From the NCBI GenBank assembly GCA_964057225.1, contig OZ059894.1, positions 992,001 through 1,056,000 of the forward strand: a stretch of DNA of 64,000 nucleotides, read 5' to 3'. Positions 11,901 to 25,987 of the stretch are shown piece after piece. This DNA comes from Auanema rhodensis (taxonomy: Eukaryota > Nematoda > Chromadorea > Rhabditida > Rhabditidae). The translations under genes were made by a program, and so were the position numbers. The notes under the pieces are model-generated. The model was not told the DNA's origin. It did no database searches and saw only the letters and a list, made by a program, of their open reading frames with translations. Every line of letters starts with the position of its first letter. Position 1 is the stretch's first letter.

Positions 11901-12429
11901 TCAAGGCAAAGACGATGGACAATGTTATTCAACGAAAAAATTAATTCTTCAGGGTGAAAATCGAGGATATAAGTGTGAACTTATATCAGTTGATATCTCG
12001 GTGCATTTTCAAGCTAGCGCAAATCTGATAACACAGATCGACGCAGCTTAAAAATCCGCATCGAATGCACTATACCACATTGAGAAACGCTTTATACAAA
12101 AATTAGTTATGATCGTTTGAAAAATGATGCATTAGTGTATGTTGAGTTTCCATATACACTCAACATTGCTTCCAAAAACATTTTGACAAAAATTTTTTCG
12201 AAAAATTTCAAAATAATTTAGCAAAAAGTAGATGTTTTTAGATTCCTTTTTTCAAGGCAAACACGATGAACAATGTTTTTCAACGAAAAAATTAATTCTT
12301 CAGGGTGAAAATCGAGGATATATGTGTGAACTTATATCAGTTGATGTCTCGGTGCATTTTTAAGCTAGCGCAAATCTGATAACACAGATCGACGCAGCTT
12401 AAAAATCCGCATCGAATGCACTATACTAC
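8921..12429 (+). repeat. 10-mer higher-order block, copy 2 (3509 bp)
   Basis: Second copy of the 10-mer, carrying every rare marker of copy 1 in order, including the T-run deletion near 11549. Copy 2 has the common T at the site where copy 1 has its private C (7581). Copy 2 ends inside monomer 36: p28T and p51G there still match copy 1, but p135 is T instead of A. Confidence 0.92.
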
Positions 12430-13482
12430 TTTGAGAAACGCTTAATACAAAAATTAGTTATGATCGTTTGAAAAATGATGCATTAGTGTATGTTGAGTTT
12501 CCATGTACACTCAACATTGCTTCCAAAAACATTTTGACAAAAATTTTTTCAAAAAATTTCAAAATAATTTAGCAAAAAGTAGATGTTTTTAGATTCCTTT
12601 TTCAAGGCAAAGACGATGGACAATGTTATTCAACGAAAAAATTAATTCTTCAGGGTGAAAATCGAGGATATAAGTGTGAACTTATATCAGTTGATATCTC
12701 GGTGCATTTTTAAGCTAGCGCAAATCTGATAACACAGATCGACGCAGCTTAAAAATCCGCATCGAATGCACTATACTACTTTGAGAAACGCTTAATACAA
12801 AAATTAGTTATGATCGTTTGAAAAATGATGCATTAGTGTATGTTGAGTTTCCATGTACACTCAACATTACTTCCAAAAACATTTTGACAAAAATTTTTTC
12901 AAAAAATTTCAAAATAATTTAGCAAAAAGTAGATGTTTTTAGATTCCTTTTTTCAAGGCAAAGACGATGGACAATGTTATTCAACGAAAAAATTAATTCT
13001 TCAGGGTGAAAATCGAGGATATAAGTGTGAACTTATATCAGTTGATATCTCGGTGCATTTTCAAGCTAGCGCAAATCTGATAACACAGATCGACGCAGCT
13101 TAAAAATCCGCATCGAATGCACTATACCACATTGAGAAACGCTTTATACAAAAATTAGTTATGATCGTTTGAAAAATGATGCATTAGTGTATGTTGAGTT
13201 TCCATATACACTCAACATTGCTTCCAAAAACATTTTGACAAAAATTTTTTCGAAAAATTTCAAAATAATTTAGCAAAAAGTAGATGTTTTTAGATTCCTT
13301 TTTTCAAGGCAAACACGATGAACAATGTTTTTCAACGAAAAAATTAATTCTTCAGGGTGAAAATCGAGGATATATGTGTGAACTTATATCAGTTGATGTC
13401 TCGGTGCATTTTTAAGCTAGCGCAAATCTGATAACACAGATCGACGCAGCTTAAAAATCCGCATCGAATGCACTATACTACT
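12430..13482 (+). repeat. Extra copy of a trimer (about 1052 bp)
   Basis: The last three monomers of the preceding block are copied once more, at a spacing of 3 x 351 minus 1. The third T-run deletion (near 12600), CATTACTTCC (12865), CATTTTCAAGC and CCATATACAC (13203), and GATATATGTG with GATGTC (about 13370-13397) all repeat in order. The match fades in the next monomer, which has the normal T-run length near 13650. Confidence 0.88.
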
Positions 13483-13698
13483 TTGAGAAACGCTTAATAC
13501 AAAAATTAGTTATGATCGTTTGAAAAATGATGCATTAGTGTATGTTGAGTTTCCATGTACACTCAACATTGCTTCCAAAAACATTTTGACAAAAATTTTT
13601 TCAAAAAATTTCAAAATAATTTAGCAAAAAGTAGATGTTTTTAGATTCCTTTTTTCAAGGCAAAGACGATGGACAATGTTATTCAACGAAAAAATTAA
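13483..13698 (+). repeat. Monomer 39, 3' part, joining the trimer to the 17-mer
   Basis: Ordinary satellite sequence with p135T, p256A, a full-length T run and CGATGGACAATGTTATT. The seam between the trimer duplication and the 17-mer lies in or near this segment. Confidence 0.75.
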
Positions 13699-16600
13699 TT
13701 CTTCAGGGTGAAAATCGAGGATATAAGTGTGAACTTATATCAGTTGATATCTCGGTGCTTTTTTAAGCTAGCGCAAATCGGATAACACAGATCGACGCAG
13801 CTTAAAAATCCGCATCGAATACACTATACTACTTTGAGAAACGCTTAATACAATAATTAGTTATGATCGTTTGAAAAATGATGCATTAGTGTATGTTGAG
13901 TTTCCATGTACACTCAACATTGCTTCCAAAAACATTTTGACAAAAATTTTTTCAAAAAATTTCAAAATAATTTAGCAAAAAGTAGATGTTTTTAAATTCC
14001 TTTTTTCAAGGCAAAGACGATGGACATTGTTATTCAACGAAAAAATCAATTCTTCAGGGTGAAAATCGAGGATATAAGTGTGAACTTATATCAGTTGATA
14101 TCTCGGTGCATTTTTAAGCTAGCGCAAATCTGATAACACAGATCGACGCAGCTTAAAAATCCGCATCGAATGCACTATACCACATTGAGAAACGCTTTAT
14201 ACAAAAATTAGTTATGATCGTTTGAAAAATGATGCATTAGTGTATGTTGAGTTTCCATGTACACTCAACATTGCTTCCAAAAACATTTTGACAAAAATTT
14301 TTTCGAAAAATTTCAAAATAATTTAGCAAAAAGTAGATGTTTTTAGATTCCTTTTTTCAAGGCAAACACGATGAACAATGTTTTTCAACGAAAAAATTAA
14401 TTCTTCAGGGATGAAAATCGAGGATATAAGTGTGAACTTATATCAGTTGATGTCTCGGTGCATTTTTAAGCTAGCGCAAATCTGATAACACAGATCGACG
14501 CAGCTTAAAAATCCGCATCGAATGCACTATACTACATTGAGAAACGCTTAATACAAAAATTAGTTATGATCGTTTGAAAAATGATGCATTAGTGTATGTT
14601 GAGTTTCCATGTACACTCAACATTGCTTCCAAAAACATTTTGACAAAAATTTTTTCAAAAAATTTCAAAATAATTTAGCAAAAAGTAGATGTTTTTAGAT
14701 TCCTTTTTTCAAGGCAAAGACGATGGACAATGTTATTCAACGAAAAAATTAATTCTTCAGGGTGAAAATCGAGGATATAAGTGTGAACTTATATCAGTTG
14801 ATATCTCGGTGCATTTTTAAGCTAGCGCAAATCTGATAACACAGATCGACGCAGCTTAAAAATCCGCATCGAATGCACTATACTACTTTGAGAAACGCTT
14901 AATACAAAAATTAGTTATGATCGTTTGAAAAATGATGCATTAGTGTATGTTGAGTTTCCATGTACACTCAACATTGCTTCCAAAAACATTTTGACAAAAA
15001 TTTTTTCAAAAAATTTCAAAATAATTTAGCAAAAAGTAGATGTTTTCAAATTCCTTTTTTCAAGGCAAAGACGATGGACAATGTTATTCAACGAAAAAAT
15101 TAATTCTTCAGGGTGAAAATCGAGGATATAAGTGTGAACTTATATCAGTTGATATCTCGGTGCATTTTTAAGCTAGCGCAAATCTGATAACACAGATCGA
15201 CGCAGCTTAAAAATCCGCATCGAATGCACTATACTACATTGAGAAACGCTTAATACAAAAATTAGTTATGATCGTTTGAAAAATGATGCATTAGTGTATG
15301 TTGAGTTTCCATGTACACTCAACATTGCTTCCAAAAACATTTTGACAAAAATTTTTTCGAAAAATTTCAAAATAATTTAGCAAAAAGTAGATGTTTTTAA
15401 ATTCTTTTTTTCAAGGCAAAGACGATGGACAATGTTATTCAACGAAAAAATTAATTCTTCAGGGTGAAAATCGAGGATATAAGTGTGAACTTATATCAGT
15501 TGATATCTCGGTGCTTTTTTAAGCTAGCGCAAATCGGATAACACAGATCGACGCAGCTTAAAAATCCGCATCGAATACACTATACTACTTTGAGAAACGC
15601 TTAATACAATAATTAGTTATGATCGTTTGAAAAATGATGCATTAGTGTATGTTGAGTTTCCATGTACACTCAACATTGCTTCCAAAAACATTTTGACAAA
15701 AATTTTTTCAAAAAATTTCAAAATAATTTAGCAAAAAGTAGATGTTTTTAAATTCCTTTTTTCAAGGCAAAGACGATGGACAATGTTATTCAACGAAAAA
15801 ATTAATTCTTCAGGGTGAAAATCGAGGATATAAGTGTGAACTTATATCAGTTGATATCTCGGTGCATTTTTAAGCTAGCGCAAATCTGATAACACAGATC
15901 GACGCAGCTTAAAAATCCGCATCGAATGCACTATACTACATTGAGGAACGCTTAATACAAAAATTAGTTATGATCGTTTGAAAAATGATGCATTAGTGTA
16001 TGTTGAGTTTCCATGTACACTCAACATAGCTTCCAAAAACATTTTGACAAAAATTTTTTCGAAAAATTTCAAAATAATTTAGCAAAAAGTAGATGTTTTT
16101 AGATTCCTTTTTTCAAGGCAAACACGATGAACAATGTTTTTCAACGAAAAAATTAATTCTTCAGGGTGAAAATCGAGGATATAAGTGTGAACTTATATCA
16201 GTTGATGTCTCGGTGCATTTTTAAGCTAGCGCAAATCTGATAACACAGATCGACGCAGCTTAAAAATCCGCATCGAATGCACTATACTACATTGAGGAAC
16301 GCTTAATACAAAAATTAGTTATGATCGTTTGAAAAATGATGCATTAGTGTATGTTGAGTTTCCATGTACACTCAACATTGCTTCCAAAAACATTTTGACA
16401 AAAATTTTTTCGAAAAATTTCAAAATAATTTAGCAAAAAGTAGATGTTTTTAGATTCCTTTTTTCAAGGCAAACACGATGAACAATGTTTTTCAACGAAA
16501 AAATTAATTCTTCAGGGTGAAAATCGAGGATATAAGTGTGAACTTATATCAGTTGATGTCTCGGTGCATTTTTAAGCTAGCGCAAATCTGATAACACAGA

Positions 16601-19600
16601 TCGACGCAGCTTAAAAATCCGCATCGAATGCACTATACTACATTGAGAAACGCTTAATACAAAAATTAGTTATGATCGTTTGAAAAATGATGCATTAGTG
16701 TATGTTGAGTTTCCATGTACACTCAACATTGCTTCCAAAAACATTTTGACAAAAATTTTTTCAAAAAATTTCAAAATAATTTAGCAAAAAGTAGATGTTT
16801 TTAGATTCCTTTTTTCAAGGCAAAGACGATGGACAATGTTATTCAACGAAAAAATTAATTCTTCAGGGTGAAAATCGAGGATATAAGTGTGAACTTATAT
16901 CAGTTGATATCTCGGTGCATTTTTAAGCTAGCGCAAATCTGATAACACAGATCGACGCAGCTTAAAAATCCGCATCGAATGCACTATACTACTTTGAGAA
17001 ACGCTTAATACAAAAATTAGTTATGATCGTTTGAAAAATGATGCATTAGTGTATGTTGAGTTTCCATGTACACTCAACATTGCTTCCAAAAACATTTTGA
17101 CAAAAATTTTTTCAAAAAATTTCAAAATGATTTAGCAAAAAGTAGATGTTTTTAGATTCCTTTTTTCAAGGCAAAGACGATGGACAATGTTATTCAACGA
17201 AAAAATTAATTCTTCAGGGTGAAAATCGAAGATATAAGTGTGAACTTATATCAGTTGATATCTCGGTGCTTTTTTAAGCTAGCGCAAATCGGATAACACA
17301 GATCGACGCAGCTTAAAAATCCGCATCGAATACACTATACTACTTTGAGATACGCTTAATACAATAATTAGTTATGATCGTTTGAAAAATGATGCATTAG
17401 TGTATGTTGAGTTTCCATGTACACTCAACATTGCTTCCAAAAACATTTTGACAAAGATTTTTTCAAAAAATTTCAAAATAATTTAGCAAAAAGTAGATGT
17501 TTTTAAATTCCTTTTTTCAAGGCAAAGACGATGGACAATGTTATTCAACGAAAAAATTAATTCTTCAGGGTGAAAATCGAGGATATAAGTGTGAACTTAT
17601 ATCAGTTGATATCTCGGTGCATTTTTAAGCTAGCGCAAATCTGATAACACAGATCGACGCAGCTTAAAAATCCGCATCGAATGCACTATACCACATTGAG
17701 AAACGCTTTATACAAAAATTAGTTATGATCGTTTGAAAAATGATGCATTAGTGTATGTTGAGTTTCCATGTACACTCAACATTGCTTCCAAAAACATTTT
17801 GACAAAAATTTTTTCGAAAAATTTCAAAATAATTTAGCAAAAAGTAGATGTTTTTAGATTCCTTTTTTCAAGGCAAAGACGATGGACAATGTTATTCAAC
17901 GAAAAAATTAATTCTTCAGGGTGAAAATCGAGGATATAAGTGTGAACTTATATCAGTTGATATCTCGGTGCATTTTTAAGCTAGCGCAAATCTGATAACA
18001 CAGATCGACGCAGCTTAAAAATCCGCATCGAATGCACTATACTACTTTGAGAAACGCTTAATACAAAAATTAGTTATGATCGTTTGAAAAATGATGCATT
18101 AGTGTATGTTGAGTTTCCATGTACACTCAACATTGCTTCCAAAAACATTTTGACAAAAATTTTTTCAAAAAATTTCAAAATAATTTAGCAAAAAGTAGAT
18201 GTTTTCAAATTCCTTTTTTCAAGGCAAAGACGATGGACAATGTTATTCAACGAAAAAATTAATTCTTCAGGGTGAAAATCGAGGATATAAGTGTGAACTT
18301 ATATCAGTTGATATCTCGGTGCATTTTTAAGCTAGCGCAAATCTGATAACACAGATCGACGCAGCTTAAAAATCCGCATCGAATGCACTATACTACATTG
18401 AGAAACGCTTAATACAAAAATTAGTTATGATCGTTTGAAAAATGATGCATTAGTGTATGTTGAGTTTCCATGTACACTCAACATTGCTTCCAAAAACATT
18501 TTGACAAAAATTTTTTCAAAAAATTTCAAAATGATTTAGCAAAAAGTAGATGTTTTTAGATTCCTTTTTTCAAGGCAAAGACGATGGACAATGTTATTCA
18601 ACGAAAAAATTAATTCTTCAGGGTGAAAATCGAAGATATAAGTGTGAACTTATATCAGTTGATATCTCGGTGCTTTTTTAAGCTAGCGCAAATCGGATAA
18701 CACAGATCGACGCAGCTTAAAAATCCGCATCGAATACACTATACTACTTTGAGATACGCTTAATACAATAATTAGTTATGATCGTTTGAAAAATGATGCA
18801 TTAGTGTATGTTGAGTTTCCATGTACACTCAACATTGCTTCCAAAAACATTTTGACAAAGATTTTTTCAAAAAATTTCAAAATAATTTAGCAAAAAGTAG
18901 ATGTTTTTAAATTCCTTTTTTCAAGGCAAAGACGATGGACAATGTTATTCAACGAAAAAATTAATTCTTCAGGGTGAAAATCGAGGATATAAGTGTGAAC
19001 TTATATCAGTTGATATCTCGGTGCATTTTTAAGCTAGCGCAAATCTGATAACACAGATCGACGCAGCTTAAAAATCCGCATCGAATGCACTATACCACAT
19101 TGAGAAACGCTTTATACAAAAATTAGTTATGATCGTTTGAAAAATGATGCATTAGTGTATGTTGAGTTTCCATGTACACTCAACATTGCTTCCAAAAACA
19201 TTTTGACAAAAATTTTTTCGAAAAATTTCAAAATAATTTAGCAAAAAGTAGATGTTTTTAGATTCCTTTTTTCAAGGCAAACACGATGAACAATGTTTTT
19301 CAACGAAAAAATCAATTCTTCAGGGTGAAAATCGAGGATATAAGTGTGAACTTATATCAGTTGATGTCTCGGTGCATTTTTAAGCTAGCGCAAATCTGAT
19401 AACACAGATCGACGCAGCTTAAAAATCCGCATCGAATGCACTATACTACATTGAGAAACGCTTAATACAAAAATTAGTTATGATCGTTTGAAAAATGATG
19501 CATTAGTGTATGTTGAGTTTCCATGTACACTCAACATTGCTTCCAAAAACATTTTGACAAAAATTTTTTCAAAAAATTTCAAAATAATTTAGCAAAAAAG

Positions 19601-19667
19601 TAGATGTTTTTAGATTCCTTTTTTCAAGGCAAAGACGATGGACAATGTTATTCAACGAAAAAATTAA
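13699..19667 (+). repeat. 17-mer higher-order block, copy 1 (monomers 40-56)
   Basis: Seventeen monomers, 5969 bp with two inserted bases (A at 14411; A in the A run near 19595). Markers shared with 19668-25987 in the same order are GGACATTG plus AAAATCAATTC, CAGGGATGAAA (14411), GTTTTCAAATTCC (15044), AAATTCTTTTTTTC (15400), GAGGAACGC with CATAGCTTCC (monomer 46) and GAGGAACGC (monomer 47). Inside this copy, monomers 49-51 and 53-55 are a partial repeat at 4-mer spacing (1404 bp), marked by AAAATGATTTAG, TCGAAGATATAAG, GAGATACGC and GACAAAGATT. Confidence 0.88.
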
Positions 19668-22600
19668 TTCTTCAGGGTGAAAATCGAGGATATAAGTGTG
19701 AACTTATATCAGTTGATATCTCGGTGCTTTTTTAAGCTAGCGCAAATCGGATAACACAGATCGACGCAGCTTAAAAATCCGCATCGAATACACTATACTA
19801 CTTTGAGAAACGCTTAATACAATAATTAGTTATGATCGTTTGAAAAATGATGCATTAGTGTATGTTGAGTTTCCATGTACACTCAACATTGCTTCCAAAA
19901 ACATTTTGACAAAAATTTTTTCAAAAAATTTCAAAATAATTTAGCAAAAAGTAGATGTTTTTAAATTCCTTTTTTCAAGGCAAAGACGATGGACATTGTT
20001 ATTCAACGAAAAAATCAATTCTTCAGGGTGAAAATCGAGGATATAAGTGTGAACTTATATCAGTTGATATCTCGGTGCATTTTTAAGCTAGCGCAAATCT
20101 GATAACACAGATCGACGCAGCTTAAAAATCCGCATCGAATGCACTATACCACATTGAGAAACGCTTTATACAAAAATTAGTTATGATCGTTTGAAAAATG
20201 ATGCATTAGTGTATGTTGAGTTTCCATGTACACTCAACATTGCTTCCAAAAACATTTTGACAAAAATTTTTTCGAAAAATTTCAAAATAATTTAGCAAAA
20301 AGTAGATGTTTTTAGATTCCTTTTTTCAAGGCAAACACGATGAACAATGTTTTTCAACGAAAAAATTAATTCTTCAGGGATGAAAATCGAGGATATAAGT
20401 GTGAACTTATATCAGTTGATGTCTCGGTGCATTTTTAAGCTAGCGCAAATCTGATAACACAGATCGACGCAGCTTAAAAATCCGCATCGAATGCACTATA
20501 CTACATTGAGAAACGCTTAATACAAAAATTAGTTATGATCGTTTGAAAAATGATGCATTAGTGTATGTTGAGTTTCCATGTACACTCAACATTGCTTCCA
20601 AAAACATTTTGACAAAAATTTTTTCAAAAAATTTCAAAATAATTTAGCAAAAAGTAGATGTTTTTAGATTCCTTTTTTCAAGGCAAAGACGATGGACAAT
20701 GTTATTCAACGAAAAAATTAATTCTTCAGGGTGAAAATCGAGGATATAAGTGTGAACTTATATCAGTTGATATCTCGGTGCATTTTTAAGCTAGCGCAAA
20801 TCTGATAACACAGATCGACGCAGCTTAAAAATCCGCATCGAATGCACTATACTACTTTGAGAAACGCTTAATACAAAAATTAGTTATGATCGTTTGAAAA
20901 ATGATGCATTAGTGTATGTTGAGTTTCCATGTACACTCAACATTGCTTCCAAAAACATTTTGACAAAAATTTTTTCAAAAAATTTCAAAATAATTTAGCA
21001 AAAAGTAGATGTTTTCAAATTCCTTTTTTCAAGGCAAAGACGATGGACAATGTTATTCAACGAAAAAATTAATTCTTCAGGGTGAAAATCGAGGATATAA
21101 GTGTGAACTTATATCAGTTGATATCTCGGTGCATTTTTAAGCTAGCGCAAATCTGATAACACAGATCGACGCAGCTTAAAAATCCGCATCGAATGCACTA
21201 TACTACATTGAGAAACGCTTAATACAAAAATTAGTTATGATCGTTTGAAAAATGATGCATTAGTGTATGTTGAGTTTCCATGTACACTCAACATTGCTTC
21301 CAAAAACATTTTGACAAAAATTTTTTCGAAAAATTTCAAAATAATTTAGCAAAAAGTAGATGTTTTTAAATTCTTTTTTTCAAGGCAAAGACGATGGACA
21401 ATGTTATTCAACGAAAAAATTAATTCTTCAGGGTGAAAATCGAGGATATAAGTGTGAACTTATATCAGTTGATATCTCGGTGCTTTTTTAAGCTAGCGCA
21501 AATCGGATAACACAGATCGACGCAGCTTAAAAATCCGCATCGAATACACTATACTACTTTGAGAAACGCTTAATACAATAATTAGTTATGATCGTTTGAA
21601 AAATGATGCATTAGTGTATGTTGAGTTTCCATGTACACTCAACATTGCTTCCAAAAACATTTTGACAAAAATTTTTTCAAAAAATTTCAAAATAATTTAG
21701 CAAAAAGTAGATGTTTTTAAATTCCTTTTTTCAAGGCAAAGACGATGGACAATGTTATTCAACGAAAAAATTAATTCTTCAGGGTGAAAATCGAGGATAT
21801 AAGTGTGAACTTATATCAGTTGATATCTCGGTGCATTTTTAAGCTAGCGCAAATCTGATAACACAGATCGACGCAGCTTAAAAATCCGCATCGAATGCAC
21901 TATACTACATTGAGGAACGCTTAATACAAAAATTAGTTATGATCGTTTGAAAAATGATGCATTAGTGTATGTTGAGTTTCCATGTACACTCAACATAGCT
22001 TCCAAAAACATTTTGACAAAAATTTTTTCGAAAAATTTCAAAATAATTTAGCAAAAAGTAGATGTTTTTAGATTCCTTTTTTCAAGGCAAACACGATGAA
22101 CAATGTTTTTCAACGAAAAAATTAATTCTTCAGGGTGAAAATCGAGGATATAAGTGTGAACTTATATCAGTTGATGTCTCGGTGCATTTTTAAGCTAGCG
22201 CAAATCTGATAACACAGATCGACGCAGCTTAAAAATCCGCATCGAATGCACTATACTACATTGAGGAACGCTTAATACAAAAATTAGTTATGATCGTTTG
22301 AAAAATGATGCATTAGTGTATGTTGAGTTTCCATGTACACTCAACATTGCTTCCAAAAACATTTTGACAAAAATTTTTTCGAAAAATTTCAAAATAATTT
22401 AGCAAAAAGTAGATGTTTTTAGATTCCTTTTTTCAAGGCAAACACGATGAACAATGTTTTTCAACGAAAAAATTAATTCTTCAGGGTGAAAATCGAGGAT
22501 ATAAGTGTGAACTTATATCAGTTGATGTCTCGGTGCATTTTTAAGCTAGCGCAAATCTGATAACACAGATCGACGCAGCTTAAAAATCCGCATCGAATGC

Positions 22601-25600
22601 ACTATACTACATTGAGAAACGCTTAATACAAAAATTAGTTATGATCGTTTGAAAAATGATGCATTAGTGTATGTTGAGTTTCCATGTACACTCAACATTG
22701 CTTCCAAAAACATTTTGACAAAAATTTTTTCGAAAAATTTCAAAATAATTTAGCAAAAAGTAGATGTTTTTAAATTCTTTTTTTCAAGGCAAAGACGATG
22801 GACAATGTTATTCAACGAAAAAATTAATTCTTCAGGGTGAAAATCGAGGATATAAGTGTGAACTTATATCAGTTGATATCTCGGTGCTTTTTTAAGCTAG
22901 CGCAAATCGGATAACACAGATCGACGCAGCTTAAAAATCCGCATCGAATACACTATACTACTTTGAGAAACGCTTAATACAATAATTAGTTATGATCGTT
23001 TGAAAAATGATGCATTAGTGTATGTTGAGTTTCCATGTACACTCAACATTGCTTCCAAAAACATTTTGACAAAAATTTTTTCAAAAAATTTCAAAATAAT
23101 TTAGCAAAAAGTAGATGTTTTTAAATTCCTTTTTTCAAGGCAAAGACGATGGACAATGTTATTCAACGAAAAAATTAATTCTTCAGGGTGAAAATCGAGG
23201 ATATAAGTGTGAACTTATATCAGTTGATATCTCGGTGCATTTTTAAGCTAGCGCAAATCTGATAACACAGATCGACGCAGCTTAAAAATCCGCATCGAAT
23301 GCACTATACTACATTGAGGAACGCTTAATACAAAAATTAGTTATGATCGTTTGAAAAATGATGCATTAGTGTATGTTGAGTTTCCATGTACACTCAACAT
23401 AGCTTCCAAAAACATTTTGACAAAAATTTTTTCGAAAAATTTCAAAATAATTTAGCAAAAAGTAGATGTTTTTAGATTCCTTTTTTCAAGGCAAACACGA
23501 TGAACAATGTTTTTCAACGAAAAAATTAATTCTTCAGGGTGAAAATCGAGGATATAAGTGTGAACTTATATCAGTTGATGTCTCGGTGCATTTTTAAGCT
23601 AGCGCAAATCTGATAACACAGATCGACGCAGCTTAAAAATCCGCATCGAATGCACTATACTACATTGAGGAACGCTTAATACAAAAATTAGTTATGATCG
23701 TTTGAAAAATGATGCATTAGTGTATGTTGAGTTTCCATGTACACTCAACATTGCTTCCAAAAACATTTTGACAAAAATTTTTTCGAAAAATTTCAAAATA
23801 ATTTAGCAAAAAGTAGATGTTTTTAGATTCCTTTTTTCAAGGCAAACACGATGAACAATGTTTTTCAACGAAAAAATTAATTCTTCAGGGTGAAAATCGA
23901 GGATATAAGTGTGAACTTATATCAGTTGATGTCTCGGTGCATTTTTAAGCTAGCGCAAATCTGATAACACAGATCGACGCAGCTTAAAAATCCGCATCGA
24001 ATGCACTATACTACATTGAGAAACGCTTAATACAAAAATTAGTTATGATCGTTTGAAAAATGATGCATTAGTGTATGTTGAGTTTCCATGTACACTCAAC
24101 ATTGCTTCCAAAAACATTTTGACAAAAATTTTTTCAAAAAATTTCAAAATAATTTAGCAAAAAGTAGATGTTTTTAGATTCCTTTTTTCAAGGCAAAGAC
24201 GATGGACAATGTTATTCAACGAAAAAATTAATTCTTCAGGGTGAAAATCGAGGATATAAGTGTGAACTTATATCAGTTGATATCTCGGTGCATTTTTAAG
24301 CTAGCGCAAATCTGATAACACAGATCGACGCAGCTTAAAAATCCGCATCGAATGCACTATACTACTTTGAGAAACGCTTAATACAAAAATTAGTTATGAT
24401 CGTTTGAAAAATGATGCATTAGTGTATGTTGAGTTTCCATGTACACTCAACATTGCTTCCAAAAACATTTTGACAAAAATTTTTTCAAAAAATTTCAAAA
24501 TAATTTAGCAAAAAGTAGATGTTTTCAAATTCCTTTTTTCAAGGCAAAGACGATGGACAATGTTATTCAACGAAAAAATTAATTCTTCAGGGTGAAAATC
24601 GAGGATATAAGTGTGAACTTATATCAGTTGATATCTCGGTGCATTTTTAAGCTAGCGCAAATCTGATAACACAGATCGACGCAGCTTAAAAATCCGCATC
24701 GAATGCACTATACTACATTGAGAAACGCTTAATACAAAAATTAGTTATGATCGTTTGAAAAATGATGCATTAGTGTATGTTGAGTTTCCATGTACACTCA
24801 ACATTGCTTCCAAAAACATTTTGACAAAAATTTTTTCAAAAAATTTCAAAATGATTTAGCAAAAAGTAGATGTTTTTAGATTCCTTTTTTCAAGGCAAAG
24901 ACGATGGACAATGTTATTCAACGAAAAAATTAATTCTTCAGGGTGAAAATCGAAGATATAAGTGTGAACTTATATCAGTTGATATCTCGGTGCTTTTTTA
25001 AGCTAGCGCAAATCGGATAACACAGATCGACGCAGCTTAAAAATCCGCATCGAATACACTATACTACTTTGAGATACGCTTAATACAATAATTAGTTATG
25101 ATCGTTTGAAAAATGATGCATTAGTGTATGTTGAGTTTCCATGTACACTCAACATTGCTTCCAAAAACATTTTGACAAAGATTTTTTCAAAAAATTTCAA
25201 AATAATTTAGCAAAAAGTAGATGTTTTTAAATTCCTTTTTTCAAGGCAAAGACGATGGACAATGTTATTCAACGAAAAAATTAATTCTTCAGGGTGAAAA
25301 TCGAGGATATAAGTGTGAACTTATATCAGTTGATATCTCGGTGCATTTTTAAGCTAGCGCAAATCTGATAACACAGATCGACGCAGCTTAAAAATCCGCA
25401 TCGAATGCACTATACCACATTGAGAAACGCTTTATACAAAAATTAGTTATGATCGTTTGAAAAATGATGCATTAGTGTATGTTGAGTTTCCATGTACACT
25501 CAACATTGCTTCCAAAAACATTTTGACAAAAATTTTTTCGAAAAATTTCAAAATAATTTAGCAAAAAGTAGATGTTTTTAGATTCCTTTTTTCAAGGCAA

Positions 25601-25987
25601 ACACGATGAACAATGTTTTTCAACGAAAAAATCAATTCTTCAGGGTGAAAATCGAGGATATAAGTGTGAACTTATATCAGTTGATGTCTCGGTGCATTTT
25701 TAAGCTAGCGCAAATCTGATAACACAGATCGACGCAGCTTAAAAATCCGCATCGAATGCACTATACTACATTGAGAAACGCTTAATACAAAAATTAGTTA
25801 TGATCGTTTGAAAAATGATGCATTAGTGTATGTTGAGTTTCCATGTACACTCAACATTGCTTCCAAAAACATTTTGACAAAAATTTTTTCAAAAAATTTC
25901 AAAATAATTTAGCAAAAAAGTAGATGTTTTTAGATTCCTTTTTTCAAGGCAAAGACGATGGACAATGTTATTCAACGAAAAAATTAA
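19668..25987 (+). repeat. 17-mer block, copy 2, rearranged to 18 monomers (57-74)
   Basis: Monomers 57-64 equal 40-47. Monomer 65 is a junction: its 5' part has p51G like monomer 48, its 3' part has TTCGAA and AAATTCTTTT like monomer 44. Monomers 66-69 then repeat 45-48, and 70-74 equal 52-56. So a 4-mer was duplicated here, and monomers 49-51 of copy 1 have no counterpart. The net change of +4-3 gives 18 units, which explains why marker spacing shifts from 17 to 18 monomers between 20380 and 25916. Confidence 0.86.
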
